Source: Thiobacter sp. AK1 (GTDB lineage Bacteria; Pseudomonadota; Gammaproteobacteria; Burkholderiales; Thiobacteraceae). Taken from it: 64,000 bases of DNA. A model generated the notes under the pieces. That model searched no databases, was not told the DNA's origin, and saw nothing but the letters and a program-made list of their open reading frames with translations. Location of the stretch: positions 372,001 to 436,000 of the forward strand of contig NZ_JBAJEX010000001.1 in the NCBI RefSeq assembly GCF_039822265.1, given 5' to 3'. The position numbers were made by a program, and so were the translations under genes. Position 1 is the first letter of the stretch. Each line of letters begins with the position of its first letter. Positions 1 through 9,371 of the stretch are shown here, in pieces.

Positions 1-755
1 GCGGTAATCAGTTCCGCCGTTTGGCGTGCGATCTGCGCAGGCGTGGAATAGACTGCCAGCAAGGCCCCGGCATTGACATAGGCCTGGGAATAGCCCACCA
101 CTGGTTTCTGCGCACGGTAGCTGGTAAGCAGAATGCCCTGCGCGGTGTTGCGGTTGAAGACAAGCGGGTCCGGCACCGCCAGCAGCACATCGGCCTCCGA
201 CAGCACGCGGTTGAGGGCAGGCAGCAGCGCATCGGCGTCGTCGATGCGCTCGCTCACCAATTGCAAGCCCCGCTCCCGTGCCGCCGCCTGCAGGCTGCGC
301 AGTTCGGCTGCGGACTCGGGGCCGAGTACCGCGCCCACCCGCTTACGATAAGGGAATGCTTCGGCGATCAGGGCAAAGCGACGCGCCGGCGGCTGATCCA
401 GGAAAATCGCCGAGAAGGGTTGTGCGCCACTCGAGCGGCGCAACTGTAGATAGGTTGCGCGCGGCAGCAGCACCGCCAGTACCGGTAAGGATGGATTGAG
501 CCGTAACGCCTGCTCCGTGGCGCGCAAGCCGACCGCCACCACCAGCTCCGCCTGGGCCGAACCTGCCCCACCGGTCTGAATTTCGAGATGCACCGCACGC
601 GCCTGCAGCTCGCGCCGCAATCGTTGCGCAAATTCCTGGTAAGGTGGGGTGTCGTCGCTGAGCCAAACGGTCAGGTTGATTGCGGCAGCGGCCGGCAAGA
701 CTATGCACAACGTGAGCGCGAGTAGAACAAGCCAACGCAGGCCGAGGATCGTCAT
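1..755 (-). CDS. ABC transporter substrate-binding protein (partial, C-terminus off window)
   Basis: The frame opens with ATG at 755 and stays open to the window edge, giving about 251 residues. The N-terminus is a clear signal peptide (MTILGLRWLVLLALTLCIV then a PAAAA stretch), so the product is periplasmic. The body alternates strands and helices as in PF04392-type ABC substrate-binding proteins, with phrases such as AELVVAVGLRATEQAL and KRVGAVLGPES. It starts 12 bp after the stop of the TonB-dependent receptor gene on the same strand, so the two are probably co-transcribed. No permease or ATPase gene is visible here. Ligand unknown; the family assignment rests on overall pattern. Confidence 0.7.
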   Translation of the reverse strand, partial: MTILGLRWLVLLALTLCIVLPAAAAINLTVWLSDDTPPYQEFAQRLRRELQARAVHLEIQTGGAGSAQAELVVAVGLRATEQALRLNPSLPVLAVLLPRATYLQLRRSSGAQPFSAIFLDQPPARRFALIAEAFPYRKRVGAVLGPESAAELRSLQAAARERGLQLVSERIDDADALLPALNRVLSEADVLLAVPDPLVFNRNTAQGILLTSYRAQKPVVGYSQAYVNAGALLAVYSTPAQIARQTAELIT

Positions 756-767
756 CCGCCCATTCCG

Positions 768-2747
768 TCAGTACCCCACTTTGAGGGTGAACAGTGTCCG
801 TCGCGGGAATTCGTTGCGCTGCAGGGGCTTGCTCGGATCCCAGGAAAAATCGTGGTAGGGCCCGTCCATGTTCTGGAACACCAAGGCGAGCTCCCCTTGG
901 CCAACACCAAGCTTGAATCGTTTTGCCACGCGCAGATCACGCCGGGTATAAGCACGAATGTAGTCGCCGGTGTTGCCAAAGGGTGTCATATCGTCATAGT
1001 AGTAGACACCGACACTTGCATCGATGCCGTAGGGGAAACGGTGCGCAAGCAGTGCACCAAACGTGTGCCGGGGATCGGCCCGCTGTAAATCTCGCTCCGC
1101 ATAGGCCACTGGCCCGCCCGCGCTGCGTATCTGAGTGAACGAATGGGCAAGCGTCAGACGCGTTGTCTGAACATGCCAGCTCAGCTGCGTCTCGACCCCT
1201 CGCCGCGTGAGCCAATTGCCATCCTTAAACGACCAGGATCCACCACCGATGGCATCAGCCAAGATGATGTTGCGGATGCGGTCCTCGTAGAGTCGCACGT
1301 CTAGCGCTAAGTGCAGATCGGGCCATGTGCCCAGGTAAGCGATTTCGCGTGTCGTGATGCGCTCGGACGACGCCGCGTGGGTGCCGACATACCACTGAAA
1401 AGGGGGAAACGTGCCGCCGCCAGGTTTATTCAGCGTGATCTTGTAGTCCGCTGCGTATTCCAGTAGCGTCGGTGTCCGTTGTGCCTGAGACACCCCCAGC
1501 CGCACGCTGTGCTGAGGAAGCACGTGCCACGTTGCAGCCCATCGGGGTGCGACGTCGGTGCCGGCCAAATCGTTGTGTTCGACCATGGCGCCAAGGTTGA
1601 ACGTCCATTCTGGAACCGGTCGCCACTCGCCATGCCCAAACAAACGTTGCAACCCCACCACCCGGGTGTCGTCTGTTCCAAGATAGGCTGGCGCATGGAT
1701 GCGGTCTTGGCGAATGCTGCCACCCCAGACGGCACGCAGGCGGGGACTCAGCGTTTGGGTTTTTTGCACTTCGATGTCATAGCGCTCCGAGTCCTCCACC
1801 AGCCGCAGGGTCGTGGGGACCATCGAATCCATGGTCACGAACTGTTCCCGGTTTCGGTCGAAGCTGTAGTAGAACTGCACGGCCAGTTCGTCCTCCGGCG
1901 ACACCGTGCGCTGCCAACGGACTTGCGCAAAACCAGTCGCTGCATGGCGATCACGCGGCATGTCGAGGGTGTCTCCAAACCAGCCCACTCCCAGTCGGCC
2001 GCCACGGTAGCCCGCCTGCAACTGCACGCTGTTGGTGGTATCGAGCACGCGTTCGCCGCGGATCAGGACGAAATCCGTGTCCTGGCTGTCGTTACGCGTG
2101 TCGAAGCCCGTGTCCTCGCGATGCCCCGCGCTTACGCTAAACTGCCAGCCACCCCACTGTCCGGCGTGGCGCACCAACGCGTCCTTCAAATGCGGGTCGC
2201 CACCGGTCAGCGACACCACCGTGCCCCGATCCTGGGCTGGGTGACGGGTGATGATGTTGATGATGCCGGTAAAGGCGTTGGCCCCGTAGGATGCGGCGTT
2301 GGGACCCCGCGTCACTTCGATTCGCTCCACATCCTCCAAGGAGAGTGGCAACATGGGCCAGCGCACCTGCCCCCACGCCGGGGTATAAACCGAGCGCCCA
2401 TCGATCAGTACCTGCAACCGGCCAAAATAGGCGTTGCTAAGACCGTGGCTCACGATCACGTCATTGCCGGCCGCATAGCCCACGTAAAAGCCCGGGACCA
2501 GGCGCATCAGATCGGCGATTTCCCGGAAGCCCGAGGCGACGATGGTTTCCCGGTCGATTACCGTCACCGCACTGGGCGCGTCCTGCGCCGGCTGCGCCAG
2601 CCGCGAAACCGAGAGCACCACCGGCACTTCGCCCAGAAAGTCGTCTTCCGAGAGTCGGGCGCCGGCAGCGTAAAGTCCCTGGCTCAGCGCGGCACAAGCC
2701 ACGCAACCCCACCGGAGCACGGCCCGGCTGATGTGTCGTTTCCCCAT
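768..2747 (-). CDS. TonB-dependent outer-membrane receptor
   Basis: A 659-residue outer-membrane receptor. The ATG at 2747 is chosen because GGAGGAAAG lies just upstream and a signal peptide follows (MGKRHISRAVLRWG... to about residue 28); the frame extends further upstream but would overlap dnaQ. The plug domain covers about residues 35-155 (VPVVLSVSRLAQPAQDAPSA, VLIDGRSVYTP, VERIEVTRGPNAASYGANAF, GIINIITRHP). The rest is a strand-rich barrel ending in an aromatic residue (LFTLKVGY), as expected for BAM recognition. It is followed by a periplasmic binding protein gene. The substrate cannot be told from sequence; siderophores, cobalamin and other small ligands are all possible. Confidence 0.9.
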   Translation of the reverse strand: MGKRHISRAVLRWGCVACAALSQGLYAAGARLSEDDFLGEVPVVLSVSRLAQPAQDAPSAVTVIDRETIVASGFREIADLMRLVPGFYVGYAAGNDVIVSHGLSNAYFGRLQVLIDGRSVYTPAWGQVRWPMLPLSLEDVERIEVTRGPNAASYGANAFTGIINIITRHPAQDRGTVVSLTGGDPHLKDALVRHAGQWGGWQFSVSAGHREDTGFDTRNDSQDTDFVLIRGERVLDTTNSVQLQAGYRGGRLGVGWFGDTLDMPRDRHAATGFAQVRWQRTVSPEDELAVQFYYSFDRNREQFVTMDSMVPTTLRLVEDSERYDIEVQKTQTLSPRLRAVWGGSIRQDRIHAPAYLGTDDTRVVGLQRLFGHGEWRPVPEWTFNLGAMVEHNDLAGTDVAPRWAATWHVLPQHSVRLGVSQAQRTPTLLEYAADYKITLNKPGGGTFPPFQWYVGTHAASSERITTREIAYLGTWPDLHLALDVRLYEDRIRNIILADAIGGGSWSFKDGNWLTRRGVETQLSWHVQTTRLTLAHSFTQIRSAGGPVAYAERDLQRADPRHTFGALLAHRFPYGIDASVGVYYYDDMTPFGNTGDYIRAYTRRDLRVAKRFKLGVGQGELALVFQNMDGPYHDFSWDPSKPLQRNEFPRRTLFTLKVGY

Positions 2748-2770
2748 CTTTCCTCCCCGCGCCGGGTGAT

Positions 2771-3475
2771 TCACGTGGCAGAGGCTGCGCGCCACAGACA
2801 CGCGCCCTTGCTTTCTTTGTCGAGTTCCGCAAGCAGCGCCTCGTGCGCGGCCAGTTCGTCTTCCGTTGCGTGCAGCACGATAAGGGGCGCATCACTCGCC
2901 CAGGCTTGCAATGCATCGGGGCACGCAGCGGGCGCATTGAGTTCGATCATCAGACTGTCCTGGCCGCGGGTGAGGGCGAGATACACCTCCGCCAGCAGTT
3001 CCGCATCCAACAGAGCGCCGTGCAGGGTGCGGTTCGAGTTGTCCACGCCATAGCGCTTGCAGAGGGCGTCGAGATTGTTCTTTTGCCCCGGGTGCATGTC
3101 GCGCGCCATTCTGAGCGTGTCCACCACACCCACGCAGTAGCGCTCCAGGGGTTCCAAGCCGAGCAAGGCAAGCTCGTGATTGAGGAAGCCCACATCGAAC
3201 GGCGCGTTGTGAATGATGAGCTCCGCATCGCGGATGAAGGCGAGGAATTCCTCGACGATATCGGCGAAGCGCGGCTTGTCGGCGAGGAAGTCCAGGGTGA
3301 GACCGTGCACTTGCTGCGCGCCTTCGTCGATCTCCCGCTCCGGGTTGAGATAGCGATGGAAATGGTTACCGGTGAGACGCCGGTTCACCAGCTCCACCGC
3401 CGCCACCTCGATGATGCGGTGGCCGAGCGTGGGTTCCAGGCCTGTGGTTTCAGTATCGAGGACGATCTGTCTCAT
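2771..3475 (-). CDS. dnaQ: DNA polymerase III epsilon subunit (3'-5' proofreading exonuclease)
   Basis: A 234-residue DnaQ. Exo I is at the N-terminus ([16 protein letters not shown], with the catalytic Asp and Glu), Exo II is [11 protein letters not shown], and the Exo III region is [15 protein letters not shown]. It removes misincorporated nucleotides within the Pol III core together with alpha and theta subunits. The start at 3475 is set by the conserved [13 protein letters not shown]-terminus; a longer frame upstream lies inside rnhA and is not conserved sequence. It overlaps rnhA by 26 bp, indicating translational coupling in the order methyltransferase-rnhA-dnaQ. The C-terminal tail after about residue 180 should hold the alpha-binding segment. 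Confidence 0.95.
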   Translation of the reverse strand: MRQIVLDTETTGLEPTLGHRIIEVAAVELVNRRLTGNHFHRYLNPEREIDEGAQQVHGLTLDFLADKPRFADIVEEFLAFIRDAELIIHNAPFDVGFLNHELALLGLEPLERYCVGVVDTLRMARDMHPGQKNNLDALCKRYGVDNSNRTLHGALLDAELLAEVYLALTRGQDSLMIELNAPAACPDALQAWASDAPLIVLHATEDELAAHEALLAELDKESKGACLWRAASAT

Positions 3476-3935
3476 CTTCAGCGTCCTTTCTGGTGATGCC
3501 ACTGGCACAGCCACGGTTAGCCAGGGCATCGGCGCGTTCGTTGCCATCGTGTCCCGCATGGCCGCGCACCCAGATCCATTGGATGTCATGGTTGGCGGCC
3601 AAGGCATCCAGCTCGCGCCAAAGATCGGCATTCTTTACCGGCTTGTTCTCGGCGGTGCGCCAGCCACGCTTCTTCCAGTTGGGGAGCCACTCGGTGATGC
3701 CCTTCTGCACGTATTGGGAATCCGTGTGCAAGCGCACCCGACTGGGTCGCTTGAGGGCCTTAAGGGCGCGGATCACCGCCGTCAGTTCCATGCGGTTGTT
3801 GGTGGTCGCAGGCTCACCGCCCCACAGTTCCCGCTCGTGATCGCCGTAGCGCAGCAGCACGCCCCAGCCGCCGGGACCGGGATTGCCTTTACAAGCGCCA
3901 TCGGTGTAGATGTCCACCACCTTCGCGTCAACCAT
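3450..3935 (-). CDS. rnhA: Ribonuclease HI
   Basis: A 161-residue RNase H of normal length. It cleaves the RNA strand of RNA-DNA hybrids (R-loops, primers). Catalytic residues are visible: Asp in [16 protein letters not shown], Glu in [13 protein letters not shown], Asp in [11 protein letters not shown] and Asp in [10 protein letters not shown]. The basic segment [17 protein letters not shown] corresponds to the substrate-binding handle. Its start overlaps the upstream methyltransferase gene by 8 bp and its end overlaps dnaQ by 26 bp, so the three are one tightly packed unit. Confidence 0.96.
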   Translation of the reverse strand: MVDAKVVDIYTDGACKGNPGPGGWGVLLRYGDHERELWGGEPATTNNRMELTAVIRALKALKRPSRVRLHTDSQYVQKGITEWLPNWKKRGWRTAENKPVKNADLWRELDALAANHDIQWIWVRGHAGHDGNERADALANRGCASGITRKDAEDETDRPRY

Positions 3936-4674
3936 GGCCTTCGCATTTCGGCTGCTGGTTCAGGGTGGTGGCGCGCTGAGGGGCGGCCGCTAGGCGCTGA
4001 CGCGCTGCCAGGCGCTCGTTCCAGCTGGGCAGAATAAGACGCATACCGGGCACGCGCTTTTTCGCCACCAGGAAATAAACGCCACCGCCCAAGGGCCACC
4101 AACGATCCCCCGCCTTCTCCATGAAGGCGAAACGCTCGCGCCAACGATTGCTGGCGAAGGGCGGCGCATAGCAACACATGCGCCCGCCGGTCATCTCGAA
4201 ATTGAGCAGGGACAGCCAGTCCTTCATACGCGTGAGGGAGATGAAGCGTCCGTTCCAAGGATAGGCGCCGCTTCTCCGGTTGAAGAAACGTTTCACGCCC
4301 CACAGGCTGAGGGGATTGAATCCGCTCATCACCACATGACCTTCCGGCATCAGCACCCTTTCCACCTCACGCAAGATCTGATGGGGATCGGTGGCAAATT
4401 CCAGCACATGGGGTAGAAGCAAAAGGTCGATGCTCTGGCTGGCCACCGGCAGGAAATTCAAATCCGCCAGCACGCGCACACCTGGACCGCTGCCAATGCT
4501 GGCCCGTAATGGAATACGGCAGGCACGCAGGAAATCGAACTGGGCAAGCCCCAACTGCAGTGCATTGAACCCGAAAATATTGCTGACGGTCTCGTCGTAA
4601 TAGGCCTGCTCCCGCGCCAGGAGATCAGCACCCAGGGGCGTGGCGAACCAGTCCGCGGCGGTGGAGGTTGACAT
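3928..4674 (-). CDS. Class I SAM-dependent methyltransferase (YafS-like)
   Basis: A 248-residue protein with a methyltransferase-11-type fold. The weak glycine motif is in [21 protein letters not shown], the acidic strand-4 region is [20 protein letters not shown], followed by [20 protein letters not shown]. Gene order gloB / methyltransferase / rnhA / dnaQ matches the E. coli gloB-yafS-rnhA-dnaQ neighbourhood, which supports a YafS-type assignment. The substrate is unknown. The 3' end overlaps rnhA by 8 bp. The 137-bp region to the divergent gloB should carry promoters for both directions. Confidence 0.85.
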   Translation of the reverse strand: MSTSTAADWFATPLGADLLAREQAYYDETVSNIFGFNALQLGLAQFDFLRACRIPLRASIGSGPGVRVLADLNFLPVASQSIDLLLLPHVLEFATDPHQILREVERVLMPEGHVVMSGFNPLSLWGVKRFFNRRSGAYPWNGRFISLTRMKDWLSLLNFEMTGGRMCCYAPPFASNRWRERFAFMEKAGDRWWPLGGGVYFLVAKKRVPGMRLILPSWNERLAARQRLAAAPQRATTLNQQPKCEGHG

Positions 4675-4811
4675 CGAATGGCCCGGGTCGGATAGTTGAT
4701 CGGAGGGTCGAATAGGTCCATCTCACGCATCGCGGCTGCGCGCCGGAGCTAAACGTTGGCAACGTCCGAGATCCTGCTCGCTGGGCCGGTTTTTCGCAAT
4801 CAACGACAGCC

Positions 4812-5582
4812 ATGCTGCACGTCATCCCGCTACCTGCTTTCCAGGACAACTACATCTGGCTTTTGCACGACGGCCGTTCCGCGGCGGTGGTGGACCCTGG
4901 TGATGCTACGCCGGTAATGGATTTCCTTGGCGCCCACGACCTGGCGCTCACCGCCATTCTGGTCACCCATCATCATCACGATCACGTCGGCGGCGTCGCT
5001 CTACTCGCACGCCGTTTCTCCGTGCCGGTATATGGGCCCGGCGGCGAACCCATTCCCGGGCGCACCGATGTGGCGGATCCTAGGCAGCCCGTCGATCTAC
5101 CGCATCTAGGCATCGCGTTCCAGGTCCTGGCCGTGCCAGGCCATACCCGCGGGCACGTCGCCTATTATCGCCCAAAGCTCCTGTTCTGTGGCGACACGCT
5201 GTTCGGTTGTGGCTGCGGCCGGCTATTCGAAGGCAGTGCGGAACAAATGCACGCATCGCTAGCGCGTCTTGCCGCCTTGCCCGACGATACCGGCGTCTAC
5301 TGCGCCCATGAATACACCCTGGCCAACATCCGCTTCGCGCTTCAGGTGGAAGCGGACAACGCGGCGCTCCACGCGCGCGAGCAAGAGGCCCGGGCGCGAC
5401 GCGCGCAAGGATCCCCCACAGTGCCATCCACTCTGGCGCTGGAACGTCGCACCAATCCTTTCCTGCGCGTGACCGAACCCGCTGTGCGTGCCGCCGCCGA
5501 GGCCCATGCCGGCCATCCCCTTGCCGATGCCGTGGCGGTATTTGCCGCCCTGCGTGCCTGGAAGGATCGCTTCCGTGCCTGA
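4812..5582 (+). CDS. gloB: Hydroxyacylglutathione hydrolase (glyoxalase II)
   Basis: A 256-residue metallo-beta-lactamase-fold thioesterase that hydrolyses S-lactoylglutathione to lactate and glutathione, the second step of methylglyoxal detoxification. The binuclear metal motif THHHHDHVGG is at about residues 53-62. Further ligands are in VPGHTRGHVAYY and LLFCGDTLFGCGCGRLFEG, and the C-terminal glutathione-binding region contains CAHEYTLANIRFAL. Length and motif order are normal. It is divergent from the methyltransferase-rnhA-dnaQ unit and lies 98 bp upstream of mltD. Confidence 0.96.
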   Translation: MLHVIPLPAFQDNYIWLLHDGRSAAVVDPGDATPVMDFLGAHDLALTAILVTHHHHDHVGGVALLARRFSVPVYGPGGEPIPGRTDVADPRQPVDLPHLGIAFQVLAVPGHTRGHVAYYRPKLLFCGDTLFGCGCGRLFEGSAEQMHASLARLAALPDDTGVYCAHEYTLANIRFALQVEADNAALHAREQEARARRAQGSPTVPSTLALERRTNPFLRVTEPAVRAAAEAHAGHPLADAVAVFAALRAWKDRFRA

Positions 5583-5680
5583 TCGCGCGGGACCAGCCGA
5601 TTACGCTCGCTTGACCCGGCCCAGTGAGGCCGTTACCATGCCGCATCCCCGCAACGACAAGAACCACAAGCATTCCACCG

Positions 5681-7309
5681 ATGCGAAACGGCCCTCATCG
5701 CCGCACGCAACTTGCCACGCTGCTCATCGCAGCCGGTTTGCTCGCCTCGCCCTTGCACGCAGCCGATGAGGCGCTGCGCCTGGCGCAAGTGAGCGGGATG
5801 ACGCTGCCGGAAACCGCGGATGCCAGCGACGAGGCACCCAGCATCATAAGCATCGAATCCGCTCCCGACGGCATCGAACCGCTGCTCAAAGCCATCGACG
5901 AACAAGGTGACCCACGCACCGATCTATGGGCGCGCCTGCGCGCTGGCTTCGCGCTGCCGGAGCTGGACACGCCATTGGTGGCCGAAAACGAAGCGTGGTA
6001 CGCAGAGCGTCCGGATTATGTGGCACGCATGCTGGAACGCAGCCGACGCTATCTCTTCTACATCGTCGAGGAAGTGGAGCGGCGCGGCATGCCCACCGAG
6101 ATCGCGCTTCTGCCCATGATCGAGAGCGCCTTCAATCCCCATGCTCTGTCGCGCGCCAAGGCGGCGGGCATCTGGCAATTCATGCCTGCCACCGGCCGCA
6201 CCTTCGGCCTGCAGCAGAACTGGTGGGTGGACGAGCGGCGCGATGTCCTCGCCGCCACCCGAGCGGCGCTCGATTATCTGCAAAAGCTCTACGCCATGTT
6301 CGGCGACTGGCATCTGGCACTCGCGGCCTACAACTGGGGCGAGGGCAATCTCTCCCGCGCCATCGCCCGCAACCAGGCCCAGGGGCTGCCCACGGACTAC
6401 GTCAATCTGCGCATGCCCGTGGAAACCGCCAACTACGTGCCGCGTCTGCTGGCGGTCAAACATCTCGTCGAACGACCGCAGGATTTTTCCGCAAGGCTGG
6501 GGCCGCTACCCAATTCGCCCTATTTCGCCCAGATCACCCTCACCCGTCACATGGACGTGGCACTCGCCGCGCGCTTGGCGGAAATTCCCCTCACGGAATT
6601 CCTCTCCCTCAATCCCCATTACAACCGGCCGGTGATCCGTGCCCAGGAACCCACCACGCTGCTGTTGCCCGTGGACAAGGCCGAGGTGTTCGCCCGCAAC
6701 CTGGAGGGGCATCAGCAGCCTTTGGTGTCCTGGCGCACCTACCAGGCGGGCAAAGGGGAACATCTGGAGGCCATCGCGCGACGTTATGGCATCAGCCCCA
6801 CCCGGTTACGCGAGGTCAATGGCCTGGGACCGACCGTCCGCAAGCTGGGCCGCGGCCAGCTCCTGCTGGTGCCGGGCACGGCGAGCACCCCGCTTCAAGC
6901 TCCGCAGACGACGGCGAAAGCCGAAACGTCGCGGTTGAGCCATACGGTGCGCCGGGGCGAGACGCTCGCCGCCATCGCCCGTCGGCATGGCGTGAGTGTG
7001 GCCGAGCTCAAGTCCTGGAATCGCCTCGCCTCCAGCCACCTCACGCCGAACCAGAAGCTCCTGGTCAGTCCGCCGCAAGCGCACACCGAGCAGGCGCGGC
7101 GCGATGGTCGAACGCAAGTCGCCGCCGCCAAGTCTGCCAAGCGTGGGCCGCTGCGCTACACGGTCAAGCGGGGCGATACGCTCTACGGCATCGCCCAGCG
7201 CTTCGACGTGCAGGTGGATGATCTGCGCCGCTGGAACAAACTGGGCCGCAGCACCCAGCTGCGGCCCGGCGACACGCTGTTGCTCGCCCGAGCCGACCAC
7301 AGCGGCTGA
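5681..7309 (+). CDS. mltD: Membrane-bound lytic murein transglycosylase D with three LysM repeats
   Basis: A 542-residue periplasmic peptidoglycan lyase. The start at 5681 gives a good signal peptide (MRNGPHRRTQLATLLIAAGL to ASPLHA); a longer frame from 5624 adds residues without signal character. The SLT catalytic domain is at about residues 105-260, with the catalytic Glu in MIESAFNPHALSRAKAAGIW and the motif QFMPATGRTFGL. Three LysM modules follow: SWRTYQAGKGEHLEAIARRY, LSHTVRRGETLAAIARRHGV and LRYTVKRGDTLYGIAQRFDV. No lipobox cysteine is seen, so membrane anchoring by lipid is not supported here. The family cleaves MurNAc-GlcNAc bonds to give 1,6-anhydro products. Confidence 0.93.
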   Translation: MRNGPHRRTQLATLLIAAGLLASPLHAADEALRLAQVSGMTLPETADASDEAPSIISIESAPDGIEPLLKAIDEQGDPRTDLWARLRAGFALPELDTPLVAENEAWYAERPDYVARMLERSRRYLFYIVEEVERRGMPTEIALLPMIESAFNPHALSRAKAAGIWQFMPATGRTFGLQQNWWVDERRDVLAATRAALDYLQKLYAMFGDWHLALAAYNWGEGNLSRAIARNQAQGLPTDYVNLRMPVETANYVPRLLAVKHLVERPQDFSARLGPLPNSPYFAQITLTRHMDVALAARLAEIPLTEFLSLNPHYNRPVIRAQEPTTLLLPVDKAEVFARNLEGHQQPLVSWRTYQAGKGEHLEAIARRYGISPTRLREVNGLGPTVRKLGRGQLLLVPGTASTPLQAPQTTAKAETSRLSHTVRRGETLAAIARRHGVSVAELKSWNRLASSHLTPNQKLLVSPPQAHTEQARRDGRTQVAAAKSAKRGPLRYTVKRGDTLYGIAQRFDVQVDDLRRWNKLGRSTQLRPGDTLLLARADHSG

Positions 7310-7333
7310 ACCCCTCGCCCATTCATGTCCCAC

Positions 7334-9334
7334 TCACGGGTAGAGGTGACAGGCAACCTTCCGCCCGTCGACTTCCCTTTGCTCCGGATAACGTTCCCGG
7401 CACACAGGCATGGCCTGCGGGCAGCGGGGATGGAAATGGCAACCCTGCGGCGGCCGGGCAGGAGAAGGCGGCTCGCCTGCAAGACGGATCACCGTCCGGC
7501 CAGTGGGCTCGAGGGTTGGCACGGCCGACAATAGCGCTTGGGTATAGGGGTGGGCGGGCGCGACCAGGACACGATCCACCGCTCCCTTCTCGACGATGCG
7601 TCCGAGATACATCACCGCCACCTCCTGCGCCATAAACTCCACCACCGCCAGATTGTGCGTGATGAAGAGATAACTAAGCCCCAGGCGTTGCTGTAGGTCC
7701 AAGAGCAGATTGAGGATTTGCGCCTGCACCGAGACGTCCAGCGCACTGGTGGGTTCGTCACAGACGATCAGCCGCGGTTGCACGGCCAGCGCGCGCGCGA
7801 TGGCGATGCGCTGCCGCTGGCCACCCGAGAATTCGTGGGGATAACGCAGCTTCGCGTCGGCGGGCAGCCCCACCGCTGCCAACAGGCGGTCTACCTCGCC
7901 TTGCCGTGCCGCCGCATTCGCCCCCACACCCAGGGCGAGCATCCCTTCCTCTAGAATGTCCGCCACCGTCATGCGCGGATTAAGCGAGGAGAATGGGTCC
8001 TGGAAGACGATCTGGAACCGGCTGCGCAGGCGCCGCAGCACTGCACCATGTAGACCCATCAACTCGCGGCCTTCGAACGACACCGAACCGCCCGTCACGG
8101 GAACAAGCTGCAGGATGCCCTTGCCCACGGTGGTCTTGCCACAACCGGATTCGCCCACCAGCGCCAGGGTGCGGCCGGAAGCGATGTCGAGCGAGACGCC
8201 ATCCACCGCGCGCACGTAGCCCACGGTACGTTGGAATACGCCCCGGCGGATGGGAAAATGCACCTTCAGATCGCGCACCGTCAAAAGCGGCCGCGCTTCG
8301 GCGGAGGGCGGCGCTGCCGTCTGCACAGTGGGCGCAGAAGCCGCCGCCTGCTGCGCGGCCGGTCCGGCAAGGCCGAGATGACAGCGCACGCCGTGTCCGC
8401 CGGCTTCCACCCAGGCCGGCGTTTCCGCCCGGCAGCGATCCCAGGCAAACTCGCAACGGGTCGCGAATCGGCAACCGACACGAGGCCGGTCCAGTGTCGG
8501 CACCATGCCCGGAATCATCGCCAGCGGCTCGCCCCGCCGAGAGCGGCCAGGTAGCGAGGCGAACAGCTTGCGCGTGTAAGGATGTCGCGGTGCGCGGAAG
8601 AAGGCTTCGCGCGGCGCGCTCTCTACCACCTCGCCGGCATACATCACCGCTACCCGGTCGGCCATCTGCGCCACCACACCGAGATCGTGGGTGATGAACA
8701 ACAGACCCATGCCAGTGGTGCGCTGCAAATCCCGCATCAGCGCCAGCACCTGGGCCTGAATGGTCACGTCGAGGGCCGTGGTTGGCTCGTCGGCAATGAG
8801 CAATCGCGGCTCGCAGGCCACTGCCATGGCCATCATGGCACGCTGCTTCATGCCACCGGACAGCTGGTGAGGATAGGCCCGCATGATGCGCGCCGGATCC
8901 GGAAGGTTCACTGCCTCGAGCAGGGACTGCACCCGCGCCGACAGCGCCGCCCCGGAAAGCCCCTTGTGGCGCACCAGGGGTTCGGCAATCTGCTGGCCGA
9001 TAGTCAGCACCGGATTTAGACTGGTCATCGGCTCCTGGAAGATCATGGCCACACGCGCGCCGCGCACGCGCCGCATGGCGACCTCGGGCAACCCCATTAG
9101 CTCCGTGCCATCGAGTCGCACGCTGCCACCGACGATGCGCGCCGCGGGGGGCAGCAGACGCATCACGGACAAGGCCGTCACCGATTTGCCGCAACCAGAT
9201 TCGCCCACCAGCGCCACCGTCTCGCCCGGCGCGACGGTCAGGCTCACCCCATCCACGGCACGCAACGCCCGTCCCGCCGCGTTGAAGTGCACCCGCAGAT
9301 CCTGGATTTCCAAAAGTGGAACCGTCATGGTCAT
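7334..9334 (-). CDS. yejF: Peptide ABC transporter, double ATPase subunit (YejF-like)
   Basis: About 666 residues carrying two complete ABC ATPase domains. Domain 1 has Walker [10 protein letters not shown], signature LSGGMKQR and Walker [14 protein letters not shown]; domain 2 has [17 protein letters not shown] and [13 protein letters not shown]. Each is followed by an oligopeptide-transporter cysteine-rich tail ([15 protein letters not shown] and [15 protein letters not shown]). The start is placed at the ATG at 9334 behind GGGTGA; an in-frame TTG lies 12 bp upstream and another ATG 6 bp downstream. It is the last gene of the yejA-yejB-yejE-yejF cluster and powers the importer. The E. coli homologue is shorter, having no extended linker after domain 1. 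Confidence 0.92.
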   Translation of the reverse strand: MTMTVPLLEIQDLRVHFNAAGRALRAVDGVSLTVAPGETVALVGESGCGKSVTALSVMRLLPPAARIVGGSVRLDGTELMGLPEVAMRRVRGARVAMIFQEPMTSLNPVLTIGQQIAEPLVRHKGLSGAALSARVQSLLEAVNLPDPARIMRAYPHQLSGGMKQRAMMAMAVACEPRLLIADEPTTALDVTIQAQVLALMRDLQRTTGMGLLFITHDLGVVAQMADRVAVMYAGEVVESAPREAFFRAPRHPYTRKLFASLPGRSRRGEPLAMIPGMVPTLDRPRVGCRFATRCEFAWDRCRAETPAWVEAGGHGVRCHLGLAGPAAQQAAASAPTVQTAAPPSAEARPLLTVRDLKVHFPIRRGVFQRTVGYVRAVDGVSLDIASGRTLALVGESGCGKTTVGKGILQLVPVTGGSVSFEGRELMGLHGAVLRRLRSRFQIVFQDPFSSLNPRMTVADILEEGMLALGVGANAAARQGEVDRLLAAVGLPADAKLRYPHEFSGGQRQRIAIARALAVQPRLIVCDEPTSALDVSVQAQILNLLLDLQQRLGLSYLFITHNLAVVEFMAQEVAVMYLGRIVEKGAVDRVLVAPAHPYTQALLSAVPTLEPTGRTVIRLAGEPPSPARPPQGCHFHPRCPQAMPVCRERYPEQREVDGRKVACHLYP

Positions 9335-9371
9335 GGCATCACCCAAGTCTTGCCTCAGTCATGGCCCTGTC

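Noticed and set aside
1479..3053. Long open frame on the plus strand opposite the TonB receptor gene
   Set aside because: It is the antisense of a well-supported receptor gene; in GC-rich DNA the complementary frame stays open by codon bias, and the product has no domain.
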